From Methanomicrobiales archaeon (lineage in GTDB: Archaea > Halobacteriota > Methanomicrobia > Methanomicrobiales > Methanospirillaceae): DNA of 36,874 nucleotides. The stretch's first letter is position 1; every line of letters begins with the position of its first letter. Location: NCBI GenBank assembly GCA_013415565.1, contig JAAEET010000015.1:1-36874 (forward strand). Reading direction: 5' to 3'. Of the stretch, positions 24,644 to 33,323 are shown piece by piece. The translations under genes were made by a program, and so were the position numbers. The notes beneath the pieces are model-generated. The model worked only from the letters and a program-made list of their open reading frames with translations. It did no database searches and was not told the origin of the DNA.

Positions 24644-25794
24644 TGAGAGAGAGCCTGAAGGAGCAGCAGATCGTGCTCGGGGTAACCGGCAGTATTGCCG
24701 CAGTCGAAAGTGTGCGGCTTGTCCATGCCCTGCGGAGGAAAGGGGCGCGGGTATGCGCAGTCATGAGTGCTGCGGCAACCCGCATTATTCACCCCGATGC
24801 CCTGACCTACGCCACCGGGAATGAAACGGTCGTGGCGATTACCGGCAGGGTGGAGCATGTCGCCTGCTGCGGCGACGACGGGACTGCCGGTCTCCTCCTG
24901 ATCGCCCCCTGCACGGCAAACACCCTCTGCAAGATAGCGGGGGGGATCGATGACACCCCGGTCACCACGTTCGCCACCACCGCGCTCGGCAGGGGGATGC
25001 CGGTGGTCGTCGTGCCCGCCATGCACCACAGCATGTTCCGCCACCCGGGGGTCCGGGACTGCCTGGCGAGGCTGGAATCATGGGGGGTGGTGGTTGTGCC
25101 TCCCCGTATCGAGGAGGGAAAGGCAAAAATTGCCGGGATCGATGAGATCGTGCTGCACTGCGAACGTGCACTGCTCGGGAGACCGCTGGCTGGAAAAAAG
25201 ATCCTCATCTCAAGCGGGCCCTGCCGTGAACCAGTGGATGATGTCCGGGTGCTGACCACCCGGTCGAGCGGGCAGATGGGACAGGAGCTTGCCCTCCAGG
25301 CATTCCGCCTCGGAGCGGAGGTCACCCTCGTCCATAAGAACAGGCTTCCCTGTGTGCGCAACGTCCCGGTCACCAGCGCATTGGATATGCGGAACGAGAT
25401 CCTCCGGATCTGCCGGGAGGAGCCTCCGGACCTCTACATCAGTGCGGCAGCAGTCTCAGATTTTGCTCCTGTCCCGTTTGCAGGGAAGCTGCGGAGCGGT
25501 GCTCCGGTGACCCTGACCCTGCATCCCCTCCCCAAGCTTCTGGAAGAGGTGATGACCGGATGCGGGATTCCGGCCGTGGCGTTCAAACTGGGAACGGATG
25601 AGGAGGATGCGGCACGGGAGCTGCTCAAAAAGGGTGCACGCATGGTTGTGGTGAACGGTCCGGAGAGTATGGGTTCTTCGCGGGGATCTGCCGTTATCCT
25701 TGGAAATGATGCCCGGGTAGAGATCGAAGGGAGCAAGGAAGATATCGCGGCTGCGATATGGCAGGAGATCCTTGTGCGGGGGGTGACCCGGTAA
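24643..25794 (+). CDS. coaBC: Bifunctional phosphopantothenoylcysteine synthetase/decarboxylase
   Basis: A 383-residue fusion that makes 4'-phosphopantetheine from 4'-phosphopantothenate. The N-terminal flavoprotein (CoaC, about residues 1-180) has VTGSIAAVESVRL, the IAPCTANTLCKIAGGIDD block and PAMHHSM. The C-terminal CoaB part (about 185-383) has ISSGPCREPVDDVRVLTTRSSGQMG and AAAVSDF. The order and length are as in archaeal CoaBC. It starts 1 nt inside taw2 and is followed after 41 nt by pantoate kinase, so all three archaeal steps from pantoate are encoded in a row. Confidence 0.93.
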   Translation: MRESLKEQQIVLGVTGSIAAVESVRLVHALRRKGARVCAVMSAAATRIIHPDALTYATGNETVVAITGRVEHVACCGDDGTAGLLLIAPCTANTLCKIAGGIDDTPVTTFATTALGRGMPVVVVPAMHHSMFRHPGVRDCLARLESWGVVVVPPRIEEGKAKIAGIDEIVLHCERALLGRPLAGKKILISSGPCREPVDDVRVLTTRSSGQMGQELALQAFRLGAEVTLVHKNRLPCVRNVPVTSALDMRNEILRICREEPPDLYISAAAVSDFAPVPFAGKLRSGAPVTLTLHPLPKLLEEVMTGCGIPAVAFKLGTDEEDAARELLKKGARMVVVNGPESMGSSRGSAVILGNDARVEIEGSKEDIAAAIWQEILVRGVTR

Positions 25795-25835
25795 ATCCCG
25801 GGAACCTGCCCGGACCGGTCCTGATGGTGAAGAGC

Positions 25836-26714
25836 ATGAGTAAAGAGACGGGCATATCATCGGTTACCGCGTTCTGTCCGGGACACCTTTCCGGGTACTT
25901 CTACCCGGTTATCGGGTCCCATCCATCGACCACCGGCAGCATCGGTGCCGGAATCGTGATCCGTGAAGGCGTATCGGTCCGGGTATCCTTGTCCGATGAG
26001 CCATCGATCTGTGCACGGCGCATCAGCTTTGAGGAGGTTGTCCTCGAAGAGTTCACCGACGCACCCCCGCTCTCCTGGCTCGCCGGGCAGTTCCCCTGCA
26101 CCGTCAGGATCGAGACCAGCTGCACCCTTCCCATCGGCGCCGGTTTCGGGCTCTCTGCAGCGGCCCTGATGGCCGCGGCGTTTGCCATCAACATCCTCTG
26201 CGATGCCGGTCTCTCACCCCGGGAGTGTACATCGCTTGCCCATGAAGCAGAGATCCTGCACCATACCGGCCTCGGTGATGTTGCGGCATGCCAGGGTGGC
26301 GGGCGCGATTACCGGACCGGGGCAGGGACCGGGGCGGAGATCATCCGGTACTTCGATATCACCGATCCGGTCTATGCAGTGAATTTCGGACCCCTCCCCT
26401 CACCCGGCATCCTGGGATCCCCGGAAGCCCTGGGGCGGATCGCCGCCGCATACCCCGGCCAGCGTCCCGACACCCCCGCCATGTTCTTCCGCCTTTCCCG
26501 TCTTTTTGCGGAGGCCAGCGGGCTGCTGACCCCGTCCGTCAATGAGGTGCTGGCGGAGTGCGACCGGGAGGATGTGGCAGCCAGTATGACCATGCTCGGA
26601 AACGGTGTGTTTGCCCTCGGGAAACAGGCACCCGGGATCCTTTCGGCGTACGGGGAGGTCTTCGAACTCCACATGGCAGCGTCGGGGGTCAGGATTACAG
26701 GAGTGCAACAGTGA
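25836..26714 (+). CDS. Pantoate kinase (GHMP family)
   Basis: A 292-residue GHMP-fold kinase. The ATP-binding motif is PIGAGFGLSAAALMA, and the N-terminus AFCPGHLSGYFYPV with STTGSIGAG is the pattern of archaeal pantoate kinase, which phosphorylates pantoate before beta-alanine is added (the reverse order to bacteria). ATG 25836 has GGTGA 7 nt upstream, better than the ATG at 25824. It overlaps the next gene as GTGA. With the synthetase that follows it replaces bacterial PanC and pantothenate kinase. Confidence 0.9.
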   Translation: MSKETGISSVTAFCPGHLSGYFYPVIGSHPSTTGSIGAGIVIREGVSVRVSLSDEPSICARRISFEEVVLEEFTDAPPLSWLAGQFPCTVRIETSCTLPIGAGFGLSAAALMAAAFAINILCDAGLSPRECTSLAHEAEILHHTGLGDVAACQGGGRDYRTGAGTGAEIIRYFDITDPVYAVNFGPLPSPGILGSPEALGRIAAAYPGQRPDTPAMFFRLSRLFAEASGLLTPSVNEVLAECDREDVAASMTMLGNGVFALGKQAPGILSAYGEVFELHMAASGVRITGVQQ

Positions 26715-27442
26715 TCCCGGCAGACCATCCCCGGTACCGCTCGCTCGCCCTACGGGAACACCTTGCCCGGTGCGCACGGGAAGGTATCGTCGCACTGGAA
26801 GGCCTCACCGCCCACGGCCGGGGAGAAGCGTTCGATTATCTCTTCGGCGAGGAGACCAGCCCGGCTGCTCTCCGGGCGGAACGGATAGCCGCCGCACTCC
26901 TCCTCTCCGCAGAACATCCGGTCATCTCGGTGAACGGGAACACGGCGGCACTCGCCGCCGGGCTCCTTGGCGGCCTCCAGGAAGCTTCCGGGGCGGCGGT
27001 AGAGGTCAACCTCTTCCACCGCACGACTGAACGTATGGAAAAGATCACCCGGCTTCTCGAAGACCACGGAGTGCGGGTTCTCGGTGGGGAGCCCGAACGC
27101 CTCCTGCCCCTCTCCCACGACCGGGCACTCTGCCTTCAAGCAGGGATTGGATCGGCAGACGTCGTGCTCGTACCTCTGGAAGACGGGGACCGGTGCCAGG
27201 CGCTGTGCAGTATGGGCAAGACGGTGATTGCGATCGACCTGAACCCTCTCTCCCGGACAGCCCGGTCCGCCGACCTGACCATCGTGGACGAGCTGACCCG
27301 CGCCATTCCCGCCATTACACGATTCTGCCGTGAAATCGACCGCGATGAGATGCAGGCGCTCTCCAAGGGCTTCGATAACCGGGAACTGCTTGCGGAGGCC
27401 GTCCGGGATATCATACGGAGGCTCGAGCATGCTCTGGATTGA
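26711..27442 (+). CDS. 4-phosphopantoate-beta-alanine ligase (phosphopantothenate synthetase)
   Basis: A 243-residue member of the archaeal phosphopantothenate synthetase family that joins phosphopantoate with beta-alanine using ATP. Characteristic blocks are HPRYRSLALREHL at the N-terminus, VNGNTAALAAG, EVNLFHRT and GKTVIAIDLNPLSRTA. The GTG at 26711 overlaps the pantoate kinase stop codon (GTGA), with GGAGTG as ribosome binding site 6 nt upstream; a longer frame from 26558 lies inside the kinase and is spurious. Its end overlaps the RFC paralogue by 14 nt. Confidence 0.92.
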   Translation: MIPADHPRYRSLALREHLARCAREGIVALEGLTAHGRGEAFDYLFGEETSPAALRAERIAAALLLSAEHPVISVNGNTAALAAGLLGGLQEASGAAVEVNLFHRTTERMEKITRLLEDHGVRVLGGEPERLLPLSHDRALCLQAGIGSADVVLVPLEDGDRCQALCSMGKTVIAIDLNPLSRTARSADLTIVDELTRAIPAITRFCREIDRDEMQALSKGFDNRELLAEAVRDIIRRLEHALD

Positions 27443-28427
27443 ACAGTACCGGCCGGCATCATTCGATGAGATCCTCGGGCAGGATCCGGTGATCTCCCGG
27501 ATGCGGAGCGCGGCCCGGACCGGTTCCCTCCCCCACCTGCTCATCACCGGTCCTGCAGGAACCGGAAAGAGTGCAGCCGTGGAGTGTCTCGCCCGGGAAT
27601 TGTTCGGCGAACGGTCGGGCGAGAACACCACCACCATCCAGGTCTCGGATCTCTTTGAACAGGGAAAGAAGTATCTCGAAGGAAACGAACGGTATGCCCA
27701 CATCTTCAGGAAAGAAGAGAGCCTGCTCACCAATTTCAAAAATATCACCAGGTGGTATGCCTCCGTCCGTCCGCTTGATGCAGAGTTCCGCCTCCTGATC
27801 TTTGAGGGAGCATCCGCCCTCCCGCGGGAAGCACAGCAGGGGCTGCGCAGGATCATGGAACGGTACAGCCGGACCTGCCGGTTCATCTACGTGACCACCC
27901 GTTCGTCAGGGATCATCCCGGCCATAAGTTCCCGGTGCCTTCCCTTCTTCTTCTCGCCCCTCAGCCCCGCGGTGATTGAAGAACGGCTTCAGTCGATCCT
28001 CTCCCGCGAATGCCCGGAGGGGCTGGGCATCTCGACCGATGAGATCGAGCTGATCGTTCAGGCGGCGGGAGGCGACCTCCGGAAAGCAATCATGCTCCTG
28101 GAAGTGAGCATCGGCGTCGAAGGCGGCGCCGGTCTTATCCGTTGGTCACAGACCGAGACGGGCCAGATCGCCCAGGCGGCACTCGCCGCCATTGAAAAAG
28201 GCGACCTCCCGTCCGCCATCAGAAAATTCGAGACCCTGATGATAGAGTACGGCCTCACCTCACGGGAGCTCCTCTCCGAGTTCCGGATCGCGGTGCGTAA
28301 AGGGTACCACGATCCCCGTCTCGTAACCCTTCTTGCCGAAACAGATTATAGGCTGACGCGATGTAATAATGAATACATCCAGCTGAATTCCATGGCCGCA
28401 CGCATCGCGCAGGAGATCTTCGGATGA
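27429..28427 (+). CDS. RFC-small-like AAA+ protein with degenerate Walker B
   Basis: A 332-residue paralogue of RFC small subunit. It keeps IEQYRPASF, Walker A GPAGTGKS (41-48), and the SRC motif (168-170). At the expected Walker B position the sequence is LLIFEGAS (about 122-129) instead of LFLDEADA, so the catalytic acidic pair is missing. It is therefore likely a structural or regulatory clamp-loader subunit (several methanogens and haloarchaea have a second small subunit), or an unlinked AAA+ protein. It starts inside the preceding gene and ends overlapping the methyltransferase by 4 nt (ATGA). Confidence 0.85.
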   Translation: MLWIEQYRPASFDEILGQDPVISRMRSAARTGSLPHLLITGPAGTGKSAAVECLARELFGERSGENTTTIQVSDLFEQGKKYLEGNERYAHIFRKEESLLTNFKNITRWYASVRPLDAEFRLLIFEGASALPREAQQGLRRIMERYSRTCRFIYVTTRSSGIIPAISSRCLPFFFSPLSPAVIEERLQSILSRECPEGLGISTDEIELIVQAAGGDLRKAIMLLEVSIGVEGGAGLIRWSQTETGQIAQAALAAIEKGDLPSAIRKFETLMIEYGLTSRELLSEFRIAVRKGYHDPRLVTLLAETDYRLTRCNNEYIQLNSMAARIAQEIFG

Positions 28428-29155
28428 CTGAATCGCTCGAGAAAGTCCGGCAGCATTACGACGATGTCGCTGATATCTATGACAACCGGTACAACCGGAA
28501 CCGCGGACGATTCTACTACGCCCATATCGCCGGGCAGGTGATGGACTGTATTCCACCCTCCAGCCGGATCCTCGACCTGGGATGCGGGACGGGCCTCTTC
28601 CTGAATGCCTACGAGCGGCGTGGCGGAAGCGGCGTCGGGCTTGACCTCTCCCGGGGTATGGTGCTGCGGGCACAGTCACGGTGCCGGAAGAGCGAGGTCA
28701 CCATGGGAAATGCCGAAGTGCTGCCGTTCCGGGACGGGAGTTTTGATGCCGTCACCAGCCTGCTTGCGTTCAGCTATGTCCGGAGACCTGATCAGATGCT
28801 CTCCGAGGCCTGCAGGGTACTTCGCCCAGGAGGAGTCATCGCGATCTGTACTCTCGGGCGGAACCTTTTTACGTCCGGTCTTCCGGCGATCTACAGCATG
28901 GCCGAGGCCATGAAGGTCCGCAGGATCGGGATGGGATCGTTTGGTGAGCGGTACTATGACGACAGCGAGATGCAGGATCTTCTCGAAAGTGCCGGATTTG
29001 ACGAGGTGCAGGTCAGGAGATGCTCCTTTGCCCATCTCAACCTTGCCGATCCCTTCTTTGGCATCGCGCGAAAGATCGAACCATTCGTTGAAGAGAGAGT
29101 TCCCCGGCTGGCCTATAACCTCCTCGCCCGGGGAGTAAAACAGGACGGGATCTAG
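28424..29155 (+). CDS. Class I SAM-dependent methyltransferase (UbiE-like)
   Basis: A 243-residue methyltransferase. Motif I ILDLGCGTGLF is at about residues 49-59, the acidic loop VGLDLS follows, post-motif ALNAEVLPFRDGSFDAV marks motif II, and ACRVLRPGGV motif III. The fold matches UbiE/MenG-type enzymes, but the substrate cannot be read from sequence. It overlaps the RFC paralogue by 4 nt (ATGA) and ends the run of overlapping genes. Its stop codon shares CTAG with that of the convergent PurM-like gene. Confidence 0.85.
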   Translation: MTESLEKVRQHYDDVADIYDNRYNRNRGRFYYAHIAGQVMDCIPPSSRILDLGCGTGLFLNAYERRGGSGVGLDLSRGMVLRAQSRCRKSEVTMGNAEVLPFRDGSFDAVTSLLAFSYVRRPDQMLSEACRVLRPGGVIAICTLGRNLFTSGLPAIYSMAEAMKVRRIGMGSFGERYYDDSEMQDLLESAGFDEVQVRRCSFAHLNLADPFFGIARKIEPFVEERVPRLAYNLLARGVKQDGI

Positions 29156-30495
29156 GTCACCGACCGGAGACGGTCCACGACCCTCTGCTTCTTTGCCACC
29201 GCTGCATCTGCTGCGCGGAGCACGGCTTCCTGCATGGCCTCCTGATCCCGCGGCCGCCGGTCGGCGACTTTCTTCACCGGAGTATAGGCCGATTCGCGGA
29301 AGCGGGGGGTGAATGCCTGCTCCTCACCGTCCACCACCAGGAATGCCCCGGGTGATCCCGCCTCCACCCGTCCGATCTCCCGGATCTTCACGCCGGTTGT
29401 TCTGATAACGTCGGAGACCTCATCGACAGCATTCCGGGGAAGGGTAAGGAGGAGCGCATCGAGAGAGACGCCGAGATAATCGATCTCCAGTTCCTCGAGC
29501 ATCCGGCGGACGCCGGGATGGACAAGGCCGGCCACCCGCTCCTGTTCGACCACGATACGGCAGCCGGCCGTCCCCGCCATCTCATGGGCATCTCCCCGGA
29601 GACCCCCGTTGGTGACATCGGTCATCGAATGGATCTTGTCGATTGCCGGGCTTTTGATGAGAGCATCGGCTGCCCGGAGAAAATCGAGGTTGATGGTCTC
29701 TTCCACGATCTCGTGGAATCCTGAGTACAGCGCCGTGGTAGCGATGGTGCCGCCGCCTGCGCCTTCGGTCATGAGGACTACGTCCCCGGGACGCGTCTCC
29801 CGCCGTGCCGTCAGGTGGCGCGAGACCCCTACCGACCCGACACAGCCGGTAAGCCGGTCGCCAAGCACCATATCCCCTCCGATTCGCAGCGTGGAGCCCG
29901 CCACGAGGGGAATGTTCGTGAGCTCCCCTACCGTGCAGACCCCGGCCGTGTAATCGAAGATCTTTGCCACATCCCCGTCATCGGCAACATGGATGTCCGA
30001 AAAGAGCATGAGCGGCCGGGCTCCCATCACGTACACATCCCGGAGCGTGGCCCGGGTGACGTGAAAACCGGCGAGAAACGGGAAATCTGAGAGCCGTGAA
30101 TGCATACCGTCCACCGTGCATACCACGAACCGTGCACATTCACCCGCCGGTTCCAGTTCAACGGCCCCTGCATCATCGAGCTCATCCACCCCGACTGACG
30201 CCCCGGTCTTCCCGATGATCCGGGCGATCTGGCGGTGGGCAAAGAAATCACCCGAGCCCCGGGAACCGACCCCGAATTCCCCCATCTTCACCCGGGAAGG
30301 GGTATAGGAATATATATCGCCGACGAGCCCTTCGGTATTCCGTACCTCATCGATGACCGCCCGGGCAAAGGCCACGGCATACTCCGCCGGTTCATCGGGC
30401 TTGAACGACCGGACGATGCCCGCCAGCTCCCGCTCGATGGCATCATCCCCCTCCCCTGCACGGAGATGTCGGCGGACGTATTCCTCCACATCCAT
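29152..30495 (-). CDS. AIR synthase/HypE-superfamily protein (PurM-like)
   Basis: A 447-residue protein of the PurM/SelD/HypE/ThiL superfamily. The N-terminal ATP-binding half has GVDELDDAGAVEL..., DVYVMGARPLML and the C-terminal half MTEGAGGGTIATTAL, DVTNGGLRGDAHEMA and LLLTLPRN. The group includes archaeal relatives of hydrogenase-maturation factor HypE found in methanogens, but the exact reaction is unknown. A methanogen would need such a factor for its NiFe hydrogenases, though no hyp genes are near. The ATG 30495 (MDVEEYVRR) is chosen over a GTG at 30519; neither has a clean ribosome binding site. A TCTTTATC element (about 30522-30531) could be the TATA box. Confidence 0.75.
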   Translation of the reverse strand: MDVEEYVRRHLRAGEGDDAIERELAGIVRSFKPDEPAEYAVAFARAVIDEVRNTEGLVGDIYSYTPSRVKMGEFGVGSRGSGDFFAHRQIARIIGKTGASVGVDELDDAGAVELEPAGECARFVVCTVDGMHSRLSDFPFLAGFHVTRATLRDVYVMGARPLMLFSDIHVADDGDVAKIFDYTAGVCTVGELTNIPLVAGSTLRIGGDMVLGDRLTGCVGSVGVSRHLTARRETRPGDVVLMTEGAGGGTIATTALYSGFHEIVEETINLDFLRAADALIKSPAIDKIHSMTDVTNGGLRGDAHEMAGTAGCRIVVEQERVAGLVHPGVRRMLEELEIDYLGVSLDALLLTLPRNAVDEVSDVIRTTGVKIREIGRVEAGSPGAFLVVDGEEQAFTPRFRESAYTPVKKVADRRPRDQEAMQEAVLRAADAAVAKKQRVVDRLRSVT

Positions 30496-30519
30496 GCTGA
30501 GGGATGTTGTCTCCCGCAC

Positions 30520-30906
30520 CGATAAAGAGCTGGCATACGGTCACCGGGATTGGCCCGTCCCGGAACAGGCAATGACCTGGACCTCTCCCGGTTGCCCGGG
30601 AAGATCCCGGTTTGCGGAAGACCTCCCGGCAGGTTCACCAAATATCAATTTTTATGCCTTCAATGCTGAATATCGGGATTTTCAGGTCGATTTTAGCCAA
30701 AAGATTTAAATTGCACGTCGGATATATCCGTATTTATATCTTTGCCCGGCATCTGCAGAGAACAGAGGATACCAGTCTGTCCGGAAGAATACGCAGATTC
30801 AGGGCATATGAGGAGAGACAGTGAGAGGATCATGGCCAGCGCTGACCGATCAGCATGGATTCCAATCCCGGCCGGGTTCCCGGCCGGAAAACCAGGGGGT
30901 CTGACC
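30520..30906. other. Divergent intergenic region with two TATA candidates and a palindrome
   Basis: This gap holds no confident gene. It contains a perfect CCGGGA-AGA-TCCCGG hairpin (30596-30610), a TTTAAA-type TATA candidate (30703-30712), the exact palindrome CGGATATATCCG (30719-30730) and a second A/T element (TATTTATAT, 30731-30739). The surface-protein message starting from either element would have a leader of about 140-180 nt. Frames reading from upstream ATGs (30742, 30808, 30832) lack a signal-peptide-like beginning. Confidence 0.5.
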
Positions 30907-33057
30907 GTGCAAAAAAGGGCACGACCTGGAATCATCTGCATTCTCGGCCTCCTGATCATCATCTCCGCAGCCGGTGCGAACGGGGATATCCCCCCGCTTC
31001 CGCATCTGTTCTACGGCAATGTCACGATCCTGGGCGATCCTGCCCAGGCGGGTCTCCCGGTGACGGCGGTTGTGAGAGCCGGTGCTACAGAGGTCGGTGG
31101 AGGGGCGATCACGTCATCCGCCGGAACATATGGCGGACCGGGGCCGCAAGACCAGAAACTGATTGCATCCCTTGACGATCCGGATGCCGTCGGCCCATTC
31201 ACCGTTTCGTTCTTTGTGATGGGAATGCCGGCTGATTGCCGGGAACACGGTACCGGCACCTGGCTGGAGACTTTTCCCTTCAGCAGCGGCATGGTCACCA
31301 ACCTTGACCTGAATGTATCAGAGATCGTCCTGATGGCAGACTTCTCCGCATCGGAGACCCTCGGAGTTGCCCCCCTCAATGTCCAGTTCACCGACAGATC
31401 GATAGGTCCTCGTTCCAGCTGGGAATGGAGTTTCGGGGACGGGGGAACCTCGAACCAGCAGAACCCCGTCCACCAGTACGGATCACCGGGCACCTACACG
31501 GTATCGCTGACGGTCAGGGACCCTGCCACATCAGTTTCGGACACGGAGACAAAACCCGGATACATCACCGTGACCGAGCTTCCGCCCCCCCCGGTTGCAG
31601 CGTTCACCGCCAACGTGACCAGTGGTGATGCGCCCCTTGTTGTCCGCTTCACCGATCTCTCCACCGGCTCTCCCTTTGAATGGGGATGGAGTTTCGGGGA
31701 CGGCGGAACATCGGCTGTCCAGAACCCGGTGCATACCTATTCCATCCCGGGAGTCTACACCGTGAGCCTGTCCGTCCGGGGCATCAGCGGGATCGATTCC
31801 GAGACAAAACCCGGCTACATCACGGTCCGTACCCCGGTTCCCACGGCAAATTTCACCGCGAACCGGACTGAGGGGGTGGCACCGTTCGCGGTCGCATTCA
31901 CTGACCTCTCGACCGGGTACCCGCAGCAGTGGACCTGGAATTTCGGGGACGGTGAAACATCCGTGGCACAGAATCCGGTGCATACCTACCATTCCGCAGG
32001 GATCTTCACCGTTATTCTCACGGTGGAGAACAGTGCCGGGACCGACAGCCTTGAGCGGAGAGACTACATCAATGTCACTTCATCGCTCCTGCCCCGCGCC
32101 TCGTTCACGGCTGTCCCGGTATCGGGGTATGAACCGCTGACCGTCCGGTTCACCGACACCTCGACCGGAGATCCGGTCGCCTGGAACTGGTCGTTCGGTG
32201 ACGGAACATATTCAGAAGAGCAGAATCCCAATCACACCTACGTCATGGGTGTCTATTCGATAACCTTCACCGCAACGAATGACAAAGGATCGGACAGCAT
32301 CACCAAGAACAAATATATTACCGTCTCCCACCGGGCAGCCGGCGGCGGTGGCGGCGGCGGTGGCGGCGGTGGCGGGGGTGTCTTCTTCATCGGCGGCACG
32401 CCGAATGCAACGGCGACCCCCACACCATCTCCTACTCCCATTCCTCCGGGCGGCCTCGTGCTTGGCCCCGACAATACCACCATTCAGGAGGCCACCATTG
32501 TCTCTCCCGACGGCATGACCTCGCTGGTTATCGGGATCGGAGTACGGCCGGTAGGGCCTGACGGGCTTCCCCTCACCCAGGTCTCCGTTTTCCCGCTTGC
32601 CGGAGATGCTGTCCCGGGAGGGGCGCCCTGTATTGCGGTGGTCCATGCATATGCGGTGCTGCCTTCCGGTTCAACCTTCGACCCTGCGGTCAGGCTGGTC
32701 ATTACCTTCACCCCCGACCAGTGGCGGGAGATTGAGAACGACCGGCCGGTCATCATCTTCCATGATTCCGATACCGGAACCTGGACCGAGATTGCCACCA
32801 CCGCGGATGCCGAGGCGGGATCCCTCACCGGACTGATCAGCCGCGGCGGCACCTATGCGGTCTGCAGGAGGGCGCCCCTTACGACCATCCCGCCCACCGG
32901 CCCAACGCCCGTGCCGACAACCCCTGCACCGGGAGGTTTGCCCTTCCAGGTTGTCATCCCGGTGATCGTGCTCCTGGTGGTGGCGCTCGGTGCCCTGGCC
33001 TACTTTATAAGCACCAGAATGTGGAAACGAGGCCCGCCCCCGGAAGAAGGATCCTGA
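30907..33057 (+). CDS. Secreted surface protein with FYG module and four PKD domains
   Basis: A 716-residue type I membrane protein. I place the start at the GTG 30907, which directly begins a signal peptide (KRARPGIICILGLLIIISAAGA) with GGGGGT upstream. Longer starts at 30832 or 30808 would put about 25-33 polar residues before it. Then come a FYG module (about residues 30-140), four PKD domains (about 141-225, 226-309, 310-393, 394-475), a poly-Gly tract (about 479-493), a Thr/Pro linker, a beta-rich domain ending GLISRGGTYAV, a second Thr/Pro linker, a membrane helix (about 679-700) and a basic tail. It is likely an envelope or adhesion protein. A T-run terminator follows. Confidence 0.85.
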   Translation: MQKRARPGIICILGLLIIISAAGANGDIPPLPHLFYGNVTILGDPAQAGLPVTAVVRAGATEVGGGAITSSAGTYGGPGPQDQKLIASLDDPDAVGPFTVSFFVMGMPADCREHGTGTWLETFPFSSGMVTNLDLNVSEIVLMADFSASETLGVAPLNVQFTDRSIGPRSSWEWSFGDGGTSNQQNPVHQYGSPGTYTVSLTVRDPATSVSDTETKPGYITVTELPPPPVAAFTANVTSGDAPLVVRFTDLSTGSPFEWGWSFGDGGTSAVQNPVHTYSIPGVYTVSLSVRGISGIDSETKPGYITVRTPVPTANFTANRTEGVAPFAVAFTDLSTGYPQQWTWNFGDGETSVAQNPVHTYHSAGIFTVILTVENSAGTDSLERRDYINVTSSLLPRASFTAVPVSGYEPLTVRFTDTSTGDPVAWNWSFGDGTYSEEQNPNHTYVMGVYSITFTATNDKGSDSITKNKYITVSHRAAGGGGGGGGGGGGGVFFIGGTPNATATPTPSPTPIPPGGLVLGPDNTTIQEATIVSPDGMTSLVIGIGVRPVGPDGLPLTQVSVFPLAGDAVPGGAPCIAVVHAYAVLPSGSTFDPAVRLVITFTPDQWREIENDRPVIIFHDSDTGTWTEIATTADAEAGSLTGLISRGGTYAVCRRAPLTTIPPTGPTPVPTTPAPGGLPFQVVIPVIVLLVVALGALAYFISTRMWKRGPPPEEGS
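30997..31325 (+). other. FYG module, copy 2
   Basis: Begins LPHLFYGNVTILGDPAQAG right after the signal peptide and ends NLDLNV before the first PKD domain. It shares with copy 1 the segment that contains QDxKL in the middle and a V-x-FYVxG- or V-x-FFVxG-like strand, plus the TFPFSSG or YPFTSG block near the end. Confidence 0.7.
32341..32385 (+). repeat. Poly-glycine tract
   Basis: A run of GGN codons encodes about 14 consecutive glycines between the last PKD domain and the C-terminal domain. A similar tract occurs at 17640-17677 in the giant surface protein. Both probably act as flexible linkers. Confidence 0.8.
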
Positions 33058-33072
33058 TACCCCCAGCTGCTC

Positions 33073-33079
33073 TTTTTTT
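33073..33079 (+). terminator. T-run terminator
   Basis: Seven T residues about 15 nt after the stop codon of the PKD surface protein, followed by the promoter region of the next surface gene. Confidence 0.45.
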
Positions 33080-33210
33080 CATCCGCGGTTTTCGTATTCC
33101 TCGCGAATGCACGGGAATTTTGGATGAAGACCGAAGAATATCCGTGATCGGGGGTCGTTCCTCCGGCCCTCTTCTGTCCGACACCGGTCCACAGACGGCC
33201 GGGCGAGAGA

Positions 33211-33258
33211 AAAATATATAAGAACCTTATCCCAAATCACCACTATATAAAAGAGTGG
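33211..33258 (+). promoter_or_regulatory. Two TATA boxes; the second inside an inverted repeat
   Basis: AAAATATATA (33211-33220) and CTATATAAAAG (33243-33253) lie 30 nt apart upstream of the DUF3821-like gene. The second is framed by CCACT (33240-33244) and AGTGG (33254-33258), a perfect inverted repeat with 9 nt between, which could be an operator for a dimeric regulator that blocks TBP. Expected transcription starts are near 33241 and 33273. Confidence 0.45.
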
Positions 33259-33323
33259 ATCATCCCAAAGGTGGCACTTTGCGGAAACCAGTCTTTTTCC
33301 GCTCAATCAAGGTGGTGCGAAAG

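Noticed and set aside
30742-30906. N-terminal extension of the PKD surface protein from upstream ATG codons
   Set aside because: The extension is polar and puts 25-55 residues before the signal peptide. The GTG at 30907 begins the signal peptide directly and has GGGGGT upstream. An ATG at 30832 remains a possible alternative.
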